A DNA stretch of 18,041 nucleotides from CBDVAK01 sp965371945 (GTDB lineage: Bacteria; Pseudomonadota; Gammaproteobacteria; Competibacterales; JAHEDQ01), in contig CBDVAK010000037.1 in assembly GCA_965371945.1 (NCBI GenBank), forward strand, positions 1-18,041. The letters are read 5' to 3'. The notes beneath the pieces are model-generated. The model was not told where the DNA came from. It saw only the letters and a program-made list of their open reading frames with translations, and did no database searches. A program made the translations under genes and the position numbers. Below, one piece after another: positions 1 through 8,230 of this stretch; the first letter of the stretch is position 1; every line of letters begins with the position of its first letter.

Positions 1-6
1 TCACAA

Positions 7-1038
7 GTGAGTATCGAGGCTGCCGCCGAGACCTCGGTACTGGTGGTGGGACCGGCCTGGGTGGGCGATATGGTGATGGCCCAGAGCTTGTTCATGGCAC
101 TGCACAATCAGCCCTCGGTAGCGGCGATCGATGTGCTCGCTCCGGCCTGGACCAGGCCGTTGCTGGCGCGCATGCCCGAAGTTCGCGCGGCCATCGATCT
201 GCCGCTGCGCCACGGTGAACTGGGGTTGGCAGTGCGGCTGCGAGTGGGTCGCGCGCTGCGTGGTCGCTATCGGCGGGCAATCCTGCTGCCCAATTCGCTG
301 AAATCGGCACTGCTACCGTTCTGGGCCCGGATTCCGGTACGGACCGGCTACCTGGGCGAGCACCGATATGGTCTGTTGAACGACGTGCGGCGACTGGATC
401 GTAGCCTGTTGCCCATGACCGTGCAGCGATTCGTGGCGCTGGCGCCGGATTCCGATCCAATGGTCGCACCGGAGATTCCGCGACCCTGTCTGCGGGTGGA
501 CCGTGGTGCCACCGAGGCGTTGCGCCGGCGCCTCGGTCTGGAGGACGCCGGACGGCCGGTGTTGGCCTTGTGCCCGGGCGCGGAGTACGGACCGGCCAAG
601 CGTTGGCCGCCGGAGTACTTCGTCGAACTTGCCAACCACAGGATCAAGGAAGGTTGGCAGGTGTGGATATTCGGTTCCGGGAATGACCGTGGCCCAGCCG
701 CGCGCATCGCGGCGCAACTGGGACCGGCTTGTCACGATCTTTGTGGGCGGACCTCGCTGGGTGATGCGGTCGATCTGCTCTCCCAGACACAGGCGGTGGT
801 CAGCAACGATTCGGGCTTGATGCACGTCGCCGCCGCATTGCAACGGCCGTTGGTCGCTTTGTTCGGGTCGTCTGACCCCCAATTCACACCGCCCTTGGGC
901 GAACGGGTGCGGGTGCTCAGTCTGGGTCTGGAATGCAGCCCCTGTTTTCAGCGTGAGTGCCCGCTGGGGCACACTCGTTGTCTGCGCGACCTGCTGCCTG
1001 AACAGGTCGACAGTGCGTTGCAGCAGCTTTTGCAGTGA
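7..1038 (+). CDS. waaF: ADP-heptose:LPS heptosyltransferase II
   Basis: This is a GT9-family heptosyltransferase, 343 aa. In this family WaaF transfers the second L-glycero-D-manno-heptose from ADP-heptose to heptose I of the inner core on the cytoplasmic face of the inner membrane. Visible WaaF hallmarks are VVGPAWVGDMVMAQS near the N-terminus, YGLLNDVR at about 120, CPGAEYGPAKRWP at about 190 and NDSGLMHVAAAL at about 268. These match my memory of E. coli WaaF more closely than WaaC. The GTG start at 7 is the first usable codon. Only six bases precede it, so its ribosome binding site cannot be judged and a start outside the window is possible. The TGA at 8-10 would suit a GTGA overlap with an upstream gene. 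The 3' end overlaps waaG by four bases. Confidence 0.93.
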   Translation: MSIEAAAETSVLVVGPAWVGDMVMAQSLFMALHNQPSVAAIDVLAPAWTRPLLARMPEVRAAIDLPLRHGELGLAVRLRVGRALRGRYRRAILLPNSLKSALLPFWARIPVRTGYLGEHRYGLLNDVRRLDRSLLPMTVQRFVALAPDSDPMVAPEIPRPCLRVDRGATEALRRRLGLEDAGRPVLALCPGAEYGPAKRWPPEYFVELANHRIKEGWQVWIFGSGNDRGPAARIAAQLGPACHDLCGRTSLGDAVDLLSQTQAVVSNDSGLMHVAAALQRPLVALFGSSDPQFTPPLGERVRVLSLGLECSPCFQRECPLGHTRCLRDLLPEQVDSALQQLLQ

Positions 1039-2216
1039 GCGGGTCGCAGCCAGTTCCGGTGCCGCCCACCGAGCCGCGACGATGCCGTTGTCGTCTCGCT
1101 TTTTGTCTGTACGCGGTGCGTCCTTTCGGTGGTCTGCAGAACGATTTCATGCGTATTGCCACGGAGTGTCTGCGGCGTGGTCACAGCATCAAGGTCTACA
1201 CCATGTACTGGATCGGGTCGGTCCCCGACGGTTTTCAGGTCGAGGCCCTGCATCCCCGGGGTTTTTCCGCCGCGACCCGCAACCGGCGCTTCCTGTCGTC
1301 ACTGCATCGCCGCTTTGCCAGCGGCGGTCACGATCTGGTGATCGGATTTGATCGGCTGCCGGGAGTCGATGTCTATTTTGCGGCCGATTCCTGTTTCCAG
1401 GCCAAGGTCGCCCGCCGCCGAGGCGGGTGGTACCGGCTCACACCGCGCTACCGGCAAATGGTCGCTTTCGAACAGGGCATATACGCAGCGGGCGCCGGCA
1501 CCGAGATCCTGATGCTCACAGAGCAGGAAATCGCGACTTTCCGCCGCTACTACGCGACCCCGGCACAAAGGTTTCACCTGCTGCCACCGGGGATCTCGCG
1601 TGATCGGATGCGGCCGGCCGATGCCGGATCGATCAGAGCCGAAGTCCGTGCCGAATACGGTCTCGAAGCCGGTGACCACCTGTTGTTGGCAGTCGGCTCG
1701 GGGTTTCGTACCAAGGGGCTGGATCGTTCCTTGCGGGCACTCGCGGCCCTGCCCGAACGCCTGCGTTCGCGCACCCGGCTGTTGGTGATCGGCAAGGACA
1801 AACAGCGGCCTTTCGAGCGACTTGCGGCCCGACTGGGCGTGGCCTCGCAGGTCTGGTTCGCGGGTGGTCGCGATGATGTGTCACGATTTCTGCTGGCTGC
1901 GGACCTGCTGTTGCATCCGGCCTACAGCGAGGCCGCGGGCATGGTGTTGCTGGAGGCTATGGTGGCTGGTCTGCCGGTGTTGACCACCGCGGTGTGTGGG
2001 TACTCGTTCCATGTGCGCCGGGCGGGCGCCGGGGTGGTGCTGGAAGAGCCTTTCAGCCAGCTGCGGCTCAATCAGTCCCTGCGAGAGATGCTGGCGCCGG
2101 AGCAGGACGTGCAGTGGCGCAGCAACGGCGTGAACTATGGACGTAACGAGGATCTCTACAGCCTGCCGCAAAGGGCCGCCGACCTGATCGAGCGTTTCGC
2201 GGAGTGCCAGCCTTGA
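1035..2216 (+). CDS. waaG: LPS core glucosyltransferase I
   Basis: This is a GT4-family glycosyltransferase (GT-B fold), 393 aa. WaaG adds the first outer-core hexose to heptose II at the inner face of the inner membrane. The family pattern is clear: FCLYAVRPFGGLQNDFMRIA at 23-42 (acceptor-side glycine loop), GVDVYFAADSCF, LLPPGISRDR, and the C-terminal donor site HPAYSEAAGMVLLEAMVAGL followed by LTTAVCGYS. It starts with GTG inside the waaF stop (GTGA overlap), which implies translational coupling. Compared with the E. coli protein it has about 19 extra N-terminal residues rich in Pro and Arg. No better internal start is visible, so this extension is probably translated. The donor sugar cannot be read from the sequence; in Pseudomonas the orthologue uses a different sugar nucleotide than in E. 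coli. Confidence 0.92.
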   Translation: MSGSQPVPVPPTEPRRCRCRLAFCLYAVRPFGGLQNDFMRIATECLRRGHSIKVYTMYWIGSVPDGFQVEALHPRGFSAATRNRRFLSSLHRRFASGGHDLVIGFDRLPGVDVYFAADSCFQAKVARRRGGWYRLTPRYRQMVAFEQGIYAAGAGTEILMLTEQEIATFRRYYATPAQRFHLLPPGISRDRMRPADAGSIRAEVRAEYGLEAGDHLLLAVGSGFRTKGLDRSLRALAALPERLRSRTRLLVIGKDKQRPFERLAARLGVASQVWFAGGRDDVSRFLLAADLLLHPAYSEAAGMVLLEAMVAGLPVLTTAVCGYSFHVRRAGAGVVLEEPFSQLRLNQSLREMLAPEQDVQWRSNGVNYGRNEDLYSLPQRAADLIERFAECQP

Positions 2217-3049
2217 TCGAACTCAGAGCCGACGTCGCGTCCGCGCTGGCCGGTGGCGGCGACCCGTTCGCCGTGCTCATGGCGCTCGAGGGCGAGGTCT
2301 ATCGCCAGCACGGCGGGCGCTGTACCCGGCGGGTGGAAATCGGTGGCCGGCATTTTTTCCTGAAGACGCACCAGGGTGTGGGCTGGTGGGAGATCATCAG
2401 GAATCTGCTGCAGTTACGTGCTCCGGTGCTGGGTGCGAGGCCGGAATGGCGTGCCATACAGCGTCTGCATGGTCTGCAAATCGATACCATGCAGTTGGCC
2501 GGCTACGGCATGCGCGGTCACAATCCGGCCTGGTTACAGTCGTTCGTACTCACCGATGAGCTGACCGATGTGGTCAGTCTTGAGGACTATTGCCGCGGCT
2601 GGGGAGCGGATACACACCCCCCGCGCAGTCGCGTCCGTATCAAGCGCGCGCTGGTCACCAAGATCGCGGAGATCGCCGCGACCCTGCACCGCAACGGGCT
2701 CAACCATCGGGACTTCTATCTTTGCCATTTGCTGCTGGATCTGTCGGCGGGCGACCCACAGGCTCGTGGTGCTGAGCCGCCGCGCCTGTACCTGATCGAC
2801 CTGCACCGGGTCCAGCAGCGTCGTCAACTACCGTGGCGTTGGCGGGTCAAGGATGTTGGTTCGCTGTGGTTTTCGGCCATGGCGGCCGGGCTCACGCAGC
2901 GCGACCGTCTGCGCTTTATGCAGTGCTATAGCGGTGGCAGCCTGCGCAGTATCCTGCAGCAACAGAGCGATTTCTGGTCCGCGGTGGAACGTCGCGGGCA
3001 GAGCCTGGCGGAGAAATGGGCCCGGCTCGGTTACGGGACGCTGCGCTGA
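2213..3049 (+). CDS. waaP: LPS core heptose(I) kinase
   Basis: WaaP phosphorylates O4 of heptose I in the inner core with ATP, in the cytoplasm. The 278-aa protein shows the small eukaryotic-like kinase fold: Lys51 in HFFLKTH, the catalytic loop NHRDFYLCH with Asp167, and the metal-binding LIDLHR with Asp196. It also carries the WaaP-specific stretches PVLGARPEW, SLEDYC and GLTQRD. I prefer the TTG at 2213. It gives an N-terminus (MIELR) that lines up with the usual WaaP start, overlaps the waaG stop as TTGA, and follows GGAG at 2201-2204 with 8 bases between. A GTG at 2204 would add three residues. Kinase genes of the same class follow directly, so this begins a core-phosphorylation group. 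Confidence 0.92.
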   Translation: MIELRADVASALAGGGDPFAVLMALEGEVYRQHGGRCTRRVEIGGRHFFLKTHQGVGWWEIIRNLLQLRAPVLGARPEWRAIQRLHGLQIDTMQLAGYGMRGHNPAWLQSFVLTDELTDVVSLEDYCRGWGADTHPPRSRVRIKRALVTKIAEIAATLHRNGLNHRDFYLCHLLLDLSAGDPQARGAEPPRLYLIDLHRVQQRRQLPWRWRVKDVGSLWFSAMAAGLTQRDRLRFMQCYSGGSLRSILQQQSDFWSAVERRGQSLAEKWARLGYGTLR

Positions 3050-3053
3050 GACT

Positions 3054-4526
3054 ATGGCAGCTGCCACCGCGAGACCCCTGCTGCCACTCGATATCGAGCT
3101 TCCCGAAGGACACGGTACGCTGCGCTGTCAATCGCTGGTGCGTTTTCTGCCAGGGCGACGCTGGGTTTGCAGCGGCGTCTGGAACGGCCGCCCGGTATTC
3201 ATCAAGCTGTTTCTGGCTCGACGGCGCTCGCGCGTCCACTGGCAGCGTGAAACCACTGGCGTACGCGCCATGATGGCAGGCGGTATCCCAACCCCCACGC
3301 TGTTGCTCTCCACGCAACTGACCGACGGCAGGCTGGTCAATGTCTACCAGCGAATCGATCCGGCGATCAGGGGCACCGACGCCTGGCAGGCCGCGTTGGT
3401 CAATGGCGAAACCTGGACGGTCCTGGCCGCGCTGGTGGATACCGTGGCTGCCCACCATCAGGCGGGATTGGTTCAATACGATGTCCATGCCGACAACTTC
3501 CTGTTCAGTGAGGGGCTGGTTCTGACCGTCGACGGAGGCGGTGTCAGAGTCTCCGGAGCGGTGGTGAAATTGCACCGGGCGCTGTTCAATCTGGGCGCGT
3601 TGCTGGCCCAGTTCCAGCCCCTGGACGAGCGCACCTTCGAACAACTGTTGTGCCGCTACTGCCGGGCACGGGGACTGAACCCGCGGCACTGCCGCAGGGC
3701 GGTGGCCAGTGCCTGTCGCCGTATCAGCCGCTATCGGCAGGGGGCCTATCTGCGCAAGGCCTATCGCGACTCCACGGCTTTCGCGGTGTATCAGGACTGG
3801 CGCTGGCGGCGTATCTTCGAGCGGGGCTTCGATGGGCCACAGCTGCGCGAACTGCTGTTCGACCCCGACCGGTTCTTGCAGGACTCCGATGCCGAGATCA
3901 TCAAGGCGGGTAACACCTGCACCGTGTGGCGGAGCCGCGTTGACGGCCGCCGGCTGGTGGTCAAGCGCTACAATATCAAGAACTGGCGTCATCGTCTGGG
4001 GCGCGCGTGGCGGCGCACGCGTGCTTCACGATCCTGGCAGAATGGGCTGCGGTTGCGCTTTCTGGGGTTGCCTACGGCTCGTCCCGTGGCTTTGGTGGAG
4101 CAGCGCCGGGGGCCATTGCGCGGCAAAGCCTGGCTGATCACCGAGTGGCAGCAGGGAGTCGCGGCCGGTGCCTATTTTGCGAGCGTTTCAGATCATCCTG
4201 AGGTGCAAAGCGATGCTGCCCGGGAACTGGTGGCATTGCTGCGGCTGATGGCGGCGCGCGGCATCGTCCACGGCGACACCAAGGCCAGCAACTATCTGAT
4301 GGTGGACGATTGTCCGGTGGTCATCGATCTCGATCCAATGCGTGTGGTGGCCGGGGCGGCCCGGCTACGGCGGGCATACCAGCGTGATCTGCGCCGCTTC
4401 CGTGCCAACTGGGATCTGCAACAGTGGCAGCGCTGGTTCGAACCCGCATTGAGCGAACCGCTGCCGGACTGGGGACGACATTGCTGGCAACGCAGTGTTC
4501 AGCGACCAGCGGAAACTGCTCAGTAA
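3054..4526 (+). CDS. Tandem LPS-kinase-like protein (two fused kinase domains)
   Basis: This 490-aa protein contains two kinase-like domains of the Kdo/WaaP/InaA class. Domain 1 (about 30-240) has Lys51 in VFIKLF, a catalytic loop with Asp143 and Asn148 (YDVHADNFL) and Asp160 in TVDGGG. Domain 2 (about 280-470) has Lys304 in VVKRYNIK, Asp408 and Asn413 in VHGDTKASNYL and Asp425 in VIDLDPM. Both keep the core ATP- and metal-binding residues, though domain 1 has Gln in place of the usual His before the catalytic Asp. Position after waaP suggests that it phosphorylates the inner core. I recall a similar long kinase (PA5006) in the Pseudomonas core cluster, but the substrate is unproven. The start chosen is the ATG four bases after the waaP stop; the frame is open further upstream inside waaP. 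No strong ribosome binding site is seen, which fits coupling. Confidence 0.85.
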   Translation: MAAATARPLLPLDIELPEGHGTLRCQSLVRFLPGRRWVCSGVWNGRPVFIKLFLARRRSRVHWQRETTGVRAMMAGGIPTPTLLLSTQLTDGRLVNVYQRIDPAIRGTDAWQAALVNGETWTVLAALVDTVAAHHQAGLVQYDVHADNFLFSEGLVLTVDGGGVRVSGAVVKLHRALFNLGALLAQFQPLDERTFEQLLCRYCRARGLNPRHCRRAVASACRRISRYRQGAYLRKAYRDSTAFAVYQDWRWRRIFERGFDGPQLRELLFDPDRFLQDSDAEIIKAGNTCTVWRSRVDGRRLVVKRYNIKNWRHRLGRAWRRTRASRSWQNGLRLRFLGLPTARPVALVEQRRGPLRGKAWLITEWQQGVAAGAYFASVSDHPEVQSDAARELVALLRLMAARGIVHGDTKASNYLMVDDCPVVIDLDPMRVVAGAARLRRAYQRDLRRFRANWDLQQWQRWFEPALSEPLPDWGRHCWQRSVQRPAETAQ

Positions 4527-4555
4527 CCTGGGGCGTTGCCTACCGTGACGTGGGA

Positions 4556-4601
4556 GCGGTACCCACTCCCACACCGCTCCGGACGACCATTGAGCAGTTA
4601 C
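4556..4601 (+). repeat. Conserved intergenic element, copy A (hairpin plus TTGAGC motif)
   Basis: This is one of three related non-coding elements in the window. It begins with GCGGT, has a 12-base loop, then ACCGC, CCGGAC, ATTGAGC and GTTAC. It differs from copy B at 6 of 43 aligned positions plus a 3-base GAC insertion at about 4585-4587. GGAGCGGT (4553-4560) pairs perfectly with ACCGCTCC (4573-4580). An alternative stem, GTGGGAG (4550-4556) with CTCCCAC (4566-4572), shares bases with the first, so the two cannot coexist. No U-tract follows. It sits in the 101-base gap between the tandem kinase and the next kinase gene. A promoter role is less obvious here than in copy B because no good -10 hexamer follows TTGAGC. 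Confidence 0.75.
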
Positions 4602-4627
4602 CAACGACTGACTGGAACAAATTGATA

Positions 4628-5446
4628 GTGAACGAATATATTCCCGATCGTTGGCGTGGTTTGCTGCAAGAGAATGGTCTCGATAGCTTCGAGGCGTTAT
4701 GGAACTTCGAAGGTGACTGGTTCGAAGCGCCCAACCAGCGTCGTGGCGGTTGGAGCGGCGTGTCGCGGATCGAGTTGCGTGATGGCGACGGTACCGGCAC
4801 CGCGGTGTTCGTAAAGAAACAGCAGGATCATGTCTATCGGGATTGGCGTCATCCGTTTGCCGGCCGCCCCACCTTTTTGCGTGAGATCAACAGCATACTG
4901 CGTTATCAAGCATTCGGCATCCCCTCGCTGGAGGCGGTCTATTTCGGCCAGCGCCGCGTCGATGGTCATCAGCGGGCACTGCTGGTGACCGTGGCGCTGG
5001 ATGGGTACACGGCGCTCGAAGAGCTACAGTATGCCTGGTCCTCGCGGGCGCAGCGGCTGTCGGCCATCCAGGCTTGCGCGGCGCTGGCGCGTTCGATCCA
5101 TGCTCACGGCTATTGGCACGGCTGTCTGTACCCGAAACACCTGCTGTTGAAGATGTCCGCGGACGACGGCCTGGTCGAGCAGGTTCGCGTCATCGATCTC
5201 GAAAAAAGCCGTCCCAGTCGGCGCCTTGGTTCTGACCGGGTGCGGGATCTGACCACACTCAACCGGCGCGTGGTCGGTATCAGCCGCGCCGACCGTATGC
5301 GCTTTCTGCTCGCCTATCTGGGTATCGCCAGGCTGAATTCGACCGGCAAACGGCTGTGGCGGCGGATCGAACGGCGACGCCGTGGCCGAACCGCGAGCGA
5401 AGCACGGGCCGCCAACGCAGCCTCTTCCAATGCCGCTTCTTCCTGA
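4628..5446 (+). CDS. InaA/WapQ-like LPS kinase family protein
   Basis: This is a 272-aa member of the lipopolysaccharide kinase InaA family, resembling what I remember of Pseudomonas WapQ. The N-terminal EAPNQRRGGWSGVSRIEL is typical, with the putative ATP-binding lysines 63-64 in VFVKKQ and PTFLREINSI after it. RVIDLEKSR (Asp190) supplies the metal-binding Asp. The catalytic loop reads HGCLYPKHLLL, with Cys166 where kinases normally have Asp. I believe this may be a trait of the InaA branch, but activity should not be assumed. The reading frame is open upstream, but homology begins only near residue 1 here, so GTG 4628 or TTG 4622 is the likely start; neither has a strong ribosome binding site. 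The C-terminus is a low-complexity Arg/Ala/Ser tail. Placement suggests a role in core phosphorylation or stress tolerance. Confidence 0.8.
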   Translation: MNEYIPDRWRGLLQENGLDSFEALWNFEGDWFEAPNQRRGGWSGVSRIELRDGDGTGTAVFVKKQQDHVYRDWRHPFAGRPTFLREINSILRYQAFGIPSLEAVYFGQRRVDGHQRALLVTVALDGYTALEELQYAWSSRAQRLSAIQACAALARSIHAHGYWHGCLYPKHLLLKMSADDGLVEQVRVIDLEKSRPSRRLGSDRVRDLTTLNRRVVGISRADRMRFLLAYLGIARLNSTGKRLWRRIERRRRGRTASEARAANAASSNAASS

Positions 5447-5451
5447 ACCAC

Positions 5452-5471
5452 CGACGGTCGGAATACCGTCG
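5452..5471. terminator. Hairpin in the convergent gap, possible bidirectional terminator
   Basis: CGACGGT (5452-5458) and ACCGTCG (5465-5471) form a perfect 7-bp stem with a 6-base loop. It lies in the 33-base space between the stop codons of two convergent genes (5446 and 5480). No run of T follows on either strand, so it is not a classical intrinsic terminator. Location is the main argument. Confidence 0.5.
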
Positions 5472-5479
5472 TCAGATGA

Positions 5480-6445
5480 TCAGTGGCCGGTGGGTCTGCG
5501 TCGTCTGCGTCGGGGTGTGCGTGGGTAGATCCGGGGTTCGCCAGGCGGACGCGACTTGAAGCGCCGGTGTACCCACAGATAGTCCTGAGGCTGTTGTCGC
5601 ACCAGTTTCTCGATTTCCAGATTGACCCGTGCGGCGTCAGTGTGCGGATCACCCAGCGGGAAGTTCTCCAGCGGCGGTCCGATGATCAGCCGGTAGCCCC
5701 CCCCGTCAGGTAATCGTTGCTGGGTGAAAGGCAGCACCGGGGCCCGGCTGATACGCGCGATGCGCCCGGCCGCGGCATTGGTGGCTGCGGGGATGCCGAA
5801 AAAAGGTGCGAAGGTGCCGTGAGCACCCTTGTAGTTCTGGTCGGGCGCATACCACATGGGCAATCCGTCGCGCAAAGCACGAAACATGCCACGGGCATCG
5901 TCCCGGCGCAGAGCGCGGCCGTAGCGGTGCCGTGATCGTGCCATCACCGCTTCGAACAAAGGATCCTTGTGTGGCCGGTAGACGGCCGCCAGGGGCAGCA
6001 TGCCCGCCAGCAGCGCCCCACCCATCTCCAGATGGGTAAAGTGGCCGGCCAGCAGGATGGCACCACGCCCCTGTTGCAGCGCGCTTTGCAAATGGTCCAT
6101 GCCCTGGACCTCACGTAGCAGGCTCTTGATCCTGTCGGCGTCCCCCATCCACAACAGGGCCGTTTCGATCGCTGCCATGCCTAGCGATTCATAGTGCGCA
6201 CGCAGCCATTGCTCGCGGGTGTCGGGGTCCAGTTCGGGGAAGCACAACTCGAGGTTGGTGGTGGCGGTACGGCGTCGGAATCCACCCACCCGGAAGCCGA
6301 TCCGGCCCAGCAGCCGCCCCAGCGCCATGGCCGGCCGGTAAGGCAGTCGCGCGATCAGCGCCATCACGCCGAACAACAGCCAGCGGGACCAGTAACGCGG
6401 GCGCAGGAACTCGCGGCGCCAAAACCGCTCAGTGATGTCCGTCAT
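5480..6445 (-). CDS. lpxL: Lipid A biosynthesis lauroyl acyltransferase (LpxL/HtrB family)
   Basis: This 321-aa late acyltransferase would add a secondary acyl chain from acyl-ACP to Kdo2-lipid IVA at the inner membrane. Family marks are an N-terminal hydrophobic anchor (about 20-35), TTNLELCFPEL, the catalytic HX4E motif in LLAGHFTHLE (His135, Glu140), YRPHKDPL, WYAPDQNYKG and YLWVHRRFK near the end. The C-terminus is strongly basic. I start it at ATG 6445 because the protein then begins MTDITERFWRREFL, as is usual; the frame is open 54 bases further upstream without family similarity. This start overlaps msbA by 17 bases, so the two are probably cotranscribed. Whether it acts as LpxL or LpxM, and its chain-length choice, cannot be told from motifs alone. 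Confidence 0.88.
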   Translation of the reverse strand: MTDITERFWRREFLRPRYWSRWLLFGVMALIARLPYRPAMALGRLLGRIGFRVGGFRRRTATTNLELCFPELDPDTREQWLRAHYESLGMAAIETALLWMGDADRIKSLLREVQGMDHLQSALQQGRGAILLAGHFTHLEMGGALLAGMLPLAAVYRPHKDPLFEAVMARSRHRYGRALRRDDARGMFRALRDGLPMWYAPDQNYKGAHGTFAPFFGIPAATNAAAGRIARISRAPVLPFTQQRLPDGGGYRLIIGPPLENFPLGDPHTDAARVNLEIEKLVRQQPQDYLWVHRRFKSRPPGEPRIYPRTPRRRRRRPTGH

Positions 6446-8201
6446 CGGCCCTGGAGCTGCCGCTGTGCTGGATGCGATACAGGTCAGCGTAGGTGCCACC
6501 GTGTTTGAGCAAGTCCTGGTGCGAGCCGCTCTCGACCACCTGGCCTTCCTGCAGGACCACGATACGGTCGGCGTTCTCGATGGTCGACAAACGATGGGCG
6601 ATCACCAGCGTAGTGCGGCCCCGGCGCAGATGCTCCAAGGCCTGCTGCACCACCCGCTCGGATTTGCTATCCAGGGCCGAGGTGGCTTCGTCGAGAATCA
6701 GAATAGGGGCGTTTTTAAGGATCGCACGGGCGATCGCGATGCGCTGACGCTGGCCGCCTGACAAACGCACGCCCTTGTCTCCGATCTCGGTATCGAAGCC
6801 ATCCGGCAGGCGCTCGATGAACTCGAGAGCATTGGCTGATCTTGCCGCTGCCTCGACAGCTTCCCGGTCGGCTGCATGGCTGCCGCCATAGGCGATGTTG
6901 GCGGTCACGGTGTCGTTGAACAGGGTCACTTCCTGGCTGACGAAGGAGATGCAACGGCGCAGATCGGCGAGACGGATGTCGCGTATGTCCCGGCCGTCGA
7001 GCAGGATTTGTCCCTTGCCGATCTCGTAGAATCGCGGTAGCAGATTGGCGACGGTGCTTTTGCCGCTGCCTGAGTGGCCGACCAGTGCCACCGTGCTGCC
7101 TGGCTCCAGAACCAGGTCGAAGCTGTGCAAGGCCGGCTCGTCGGTGTTGGTATAGCGCAATTCGACACCACGAAATTCGACTCGCCCCTCGATGGGATCC
7201 GGCAGCTCCTCGCCACCCCCGGGTTCGGGGCGCTCATCGATCAAACCGAAGATACTCTCGGCGGCGGCGAGGCCTCGTTGCAGCCGCTCGGCGACGTTGA
7301 CCAGCCTGCGAATCGGTGTCAGCAACAGCCCCATGGCGCCCAGAAACGAGACAAAACCACCCACGGTGATTTCTCCCGAGGACGCTTGCCGGGAAGCGAT
7401 GATCACGATCACCGCCAGTCCGCACACCGCGCTCAGCTGTGCCACCGGGCCGCTGAGGTTGGAAACCACCTTGGTCTTCATCTGGTAGCGGCGCACCCAG
7501 TTGGCAATCTTGTGGAAACGTCGGGCTTCGTACTGTTGACCACCGAAGACCTTGATGACCCGATGACCTTCGGTAGCCTCCTGGAGGACACGGGTGACAT
7601 CGCCAAAGGTTTTCTGGGTGAGTCTGGCCAGTACCCGGATGCGCCGGTTGATATACCAGATCAGTACGATAATCACCGGTGCTACGGTAAAACTGATCAG
7701 GGTCAGCTGCCAGTTGAGATAGAACATCCAGGCGAGCAGACCGAGTATGGCAAGCGAATCGCGCACCACCACTACCAGCACGTTGGTACTGGCCTCGGTG
7801 ACCTGCGCCACGTCGAAGGTTACTTTGGATATCAGGGTTCCGGAAGCATGTTGGTCGTAGAAGGGTGTCGGCAACGTCAACAAGCGGTCGAACATCAGAT
7901 TTCTGAGATCGAGGACCAGTTTTCCGGCCACCCATGCCAGGGTCATCTGGCTGGTGTAGGAAGCCAGGGCACGAATCAGGAATACGCCGACCAGCGCCAG
8001 CGGCATCCAGATCAGATCGTCAGGGTTTTTTTCTACGAAGTTGACGTCCAGCAGCGGTTTGAACAGGGCTGGCACCGCGGGCTCGGTCAGCGCCGCGATC
8101 ACCAGGGCACCCATGGCAACCGCGAATACCCGCCAATACGGCTTGACATGGCGGAGCAGACGTATATAGAGATCTTTGCTGGTGAAGCCGGGTTGCGCCA
8201 T
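6429..8201 (-). CDS. msbA: Lipid A export ABC transporter MsbA
   Basis: This is a 590-aa half-transporter that flips core-lipid A across the inner membrane; the active form is a homodimer. A six-helix membrane domain (about 20-310) is followed by one nucleotide-binding domain. Walker A GHSGSGKST is at about 375-383, a Q-loop lies in SFVSQEVTLF, the signature LSGGQ is at about 480-484, Walker B ILILDEATS is at about 500-508 and the H-loop His is at about 536 in IAHRLST. Length is close to the E. coli protein. I choose ATG 8201, beginning MAQPGFTSKD; a TTG immediately before it would add one residue. No strong ribosome binding site is visible. A TATACT box 30 bases upstream is a likely promoter. 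Its partner gene lpxL follows with an overlap. Confidence 0.95.
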   Translation of the reverse strand: MAQPGFTSKDLYIRLLRHVKPYWRVFAVAMGALVIAALTEPAVPALFKPLLDVNFVEKNPDDLIWMPLALVGVFLIRALASYTSQMTLAWVAGKLVLDLRNLMFDRLLTLPTPFYDQHASGTLISKVTFDVAQVTEASTNVLVVVVRDSLAILGLLAWMFYLNWQLTLISFTVAPVIIVLIWYINRRIRVLARLTQKTFGDVTRVLQEATEGHRVIKVFGGQQYEARRFHKIANWVRRYQMKTKVVSNLSGPVAQLSAVCGLAVIVIIASRQASSGEITVGGFVSFLGAMGLLLTPIRRLVNVAERLQRGLAAAESIFGLIDERPEPGGGEELPDPIEGRVEFRGVELRYTNTDEPALHSFDLVLEPGSTVALVGHSGSGKSTVANLLPRFYEIGKGQILLDGRDIRDIRLADLRRCISFVSQEVTLFNDTVTANIAYGGSHAADREAVEAAARSANALEFIERLPDGFDTEIGDKGVRLSGGQRQRIAIARAILKNAPILILDEATSALDSKSERVVQQALEHLRRGRTTLVIAHRLSTIENADRIVVLQEGQVVESGSHQDLLKHGGTYADLYRIQHSGSSRADDGHH

Positions 8202-8230
8202 CAAATTCGGGTCTGTCTGCGGGGACCGCG

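Noticed and set aside
2853..3053. Upstream extension of the tandem kinase into waaP
   Set aside because: The extra 67 residues lie wholly within waaP and show no kinase-like features; ATG 3054 directly after the waaP stop is a better start.
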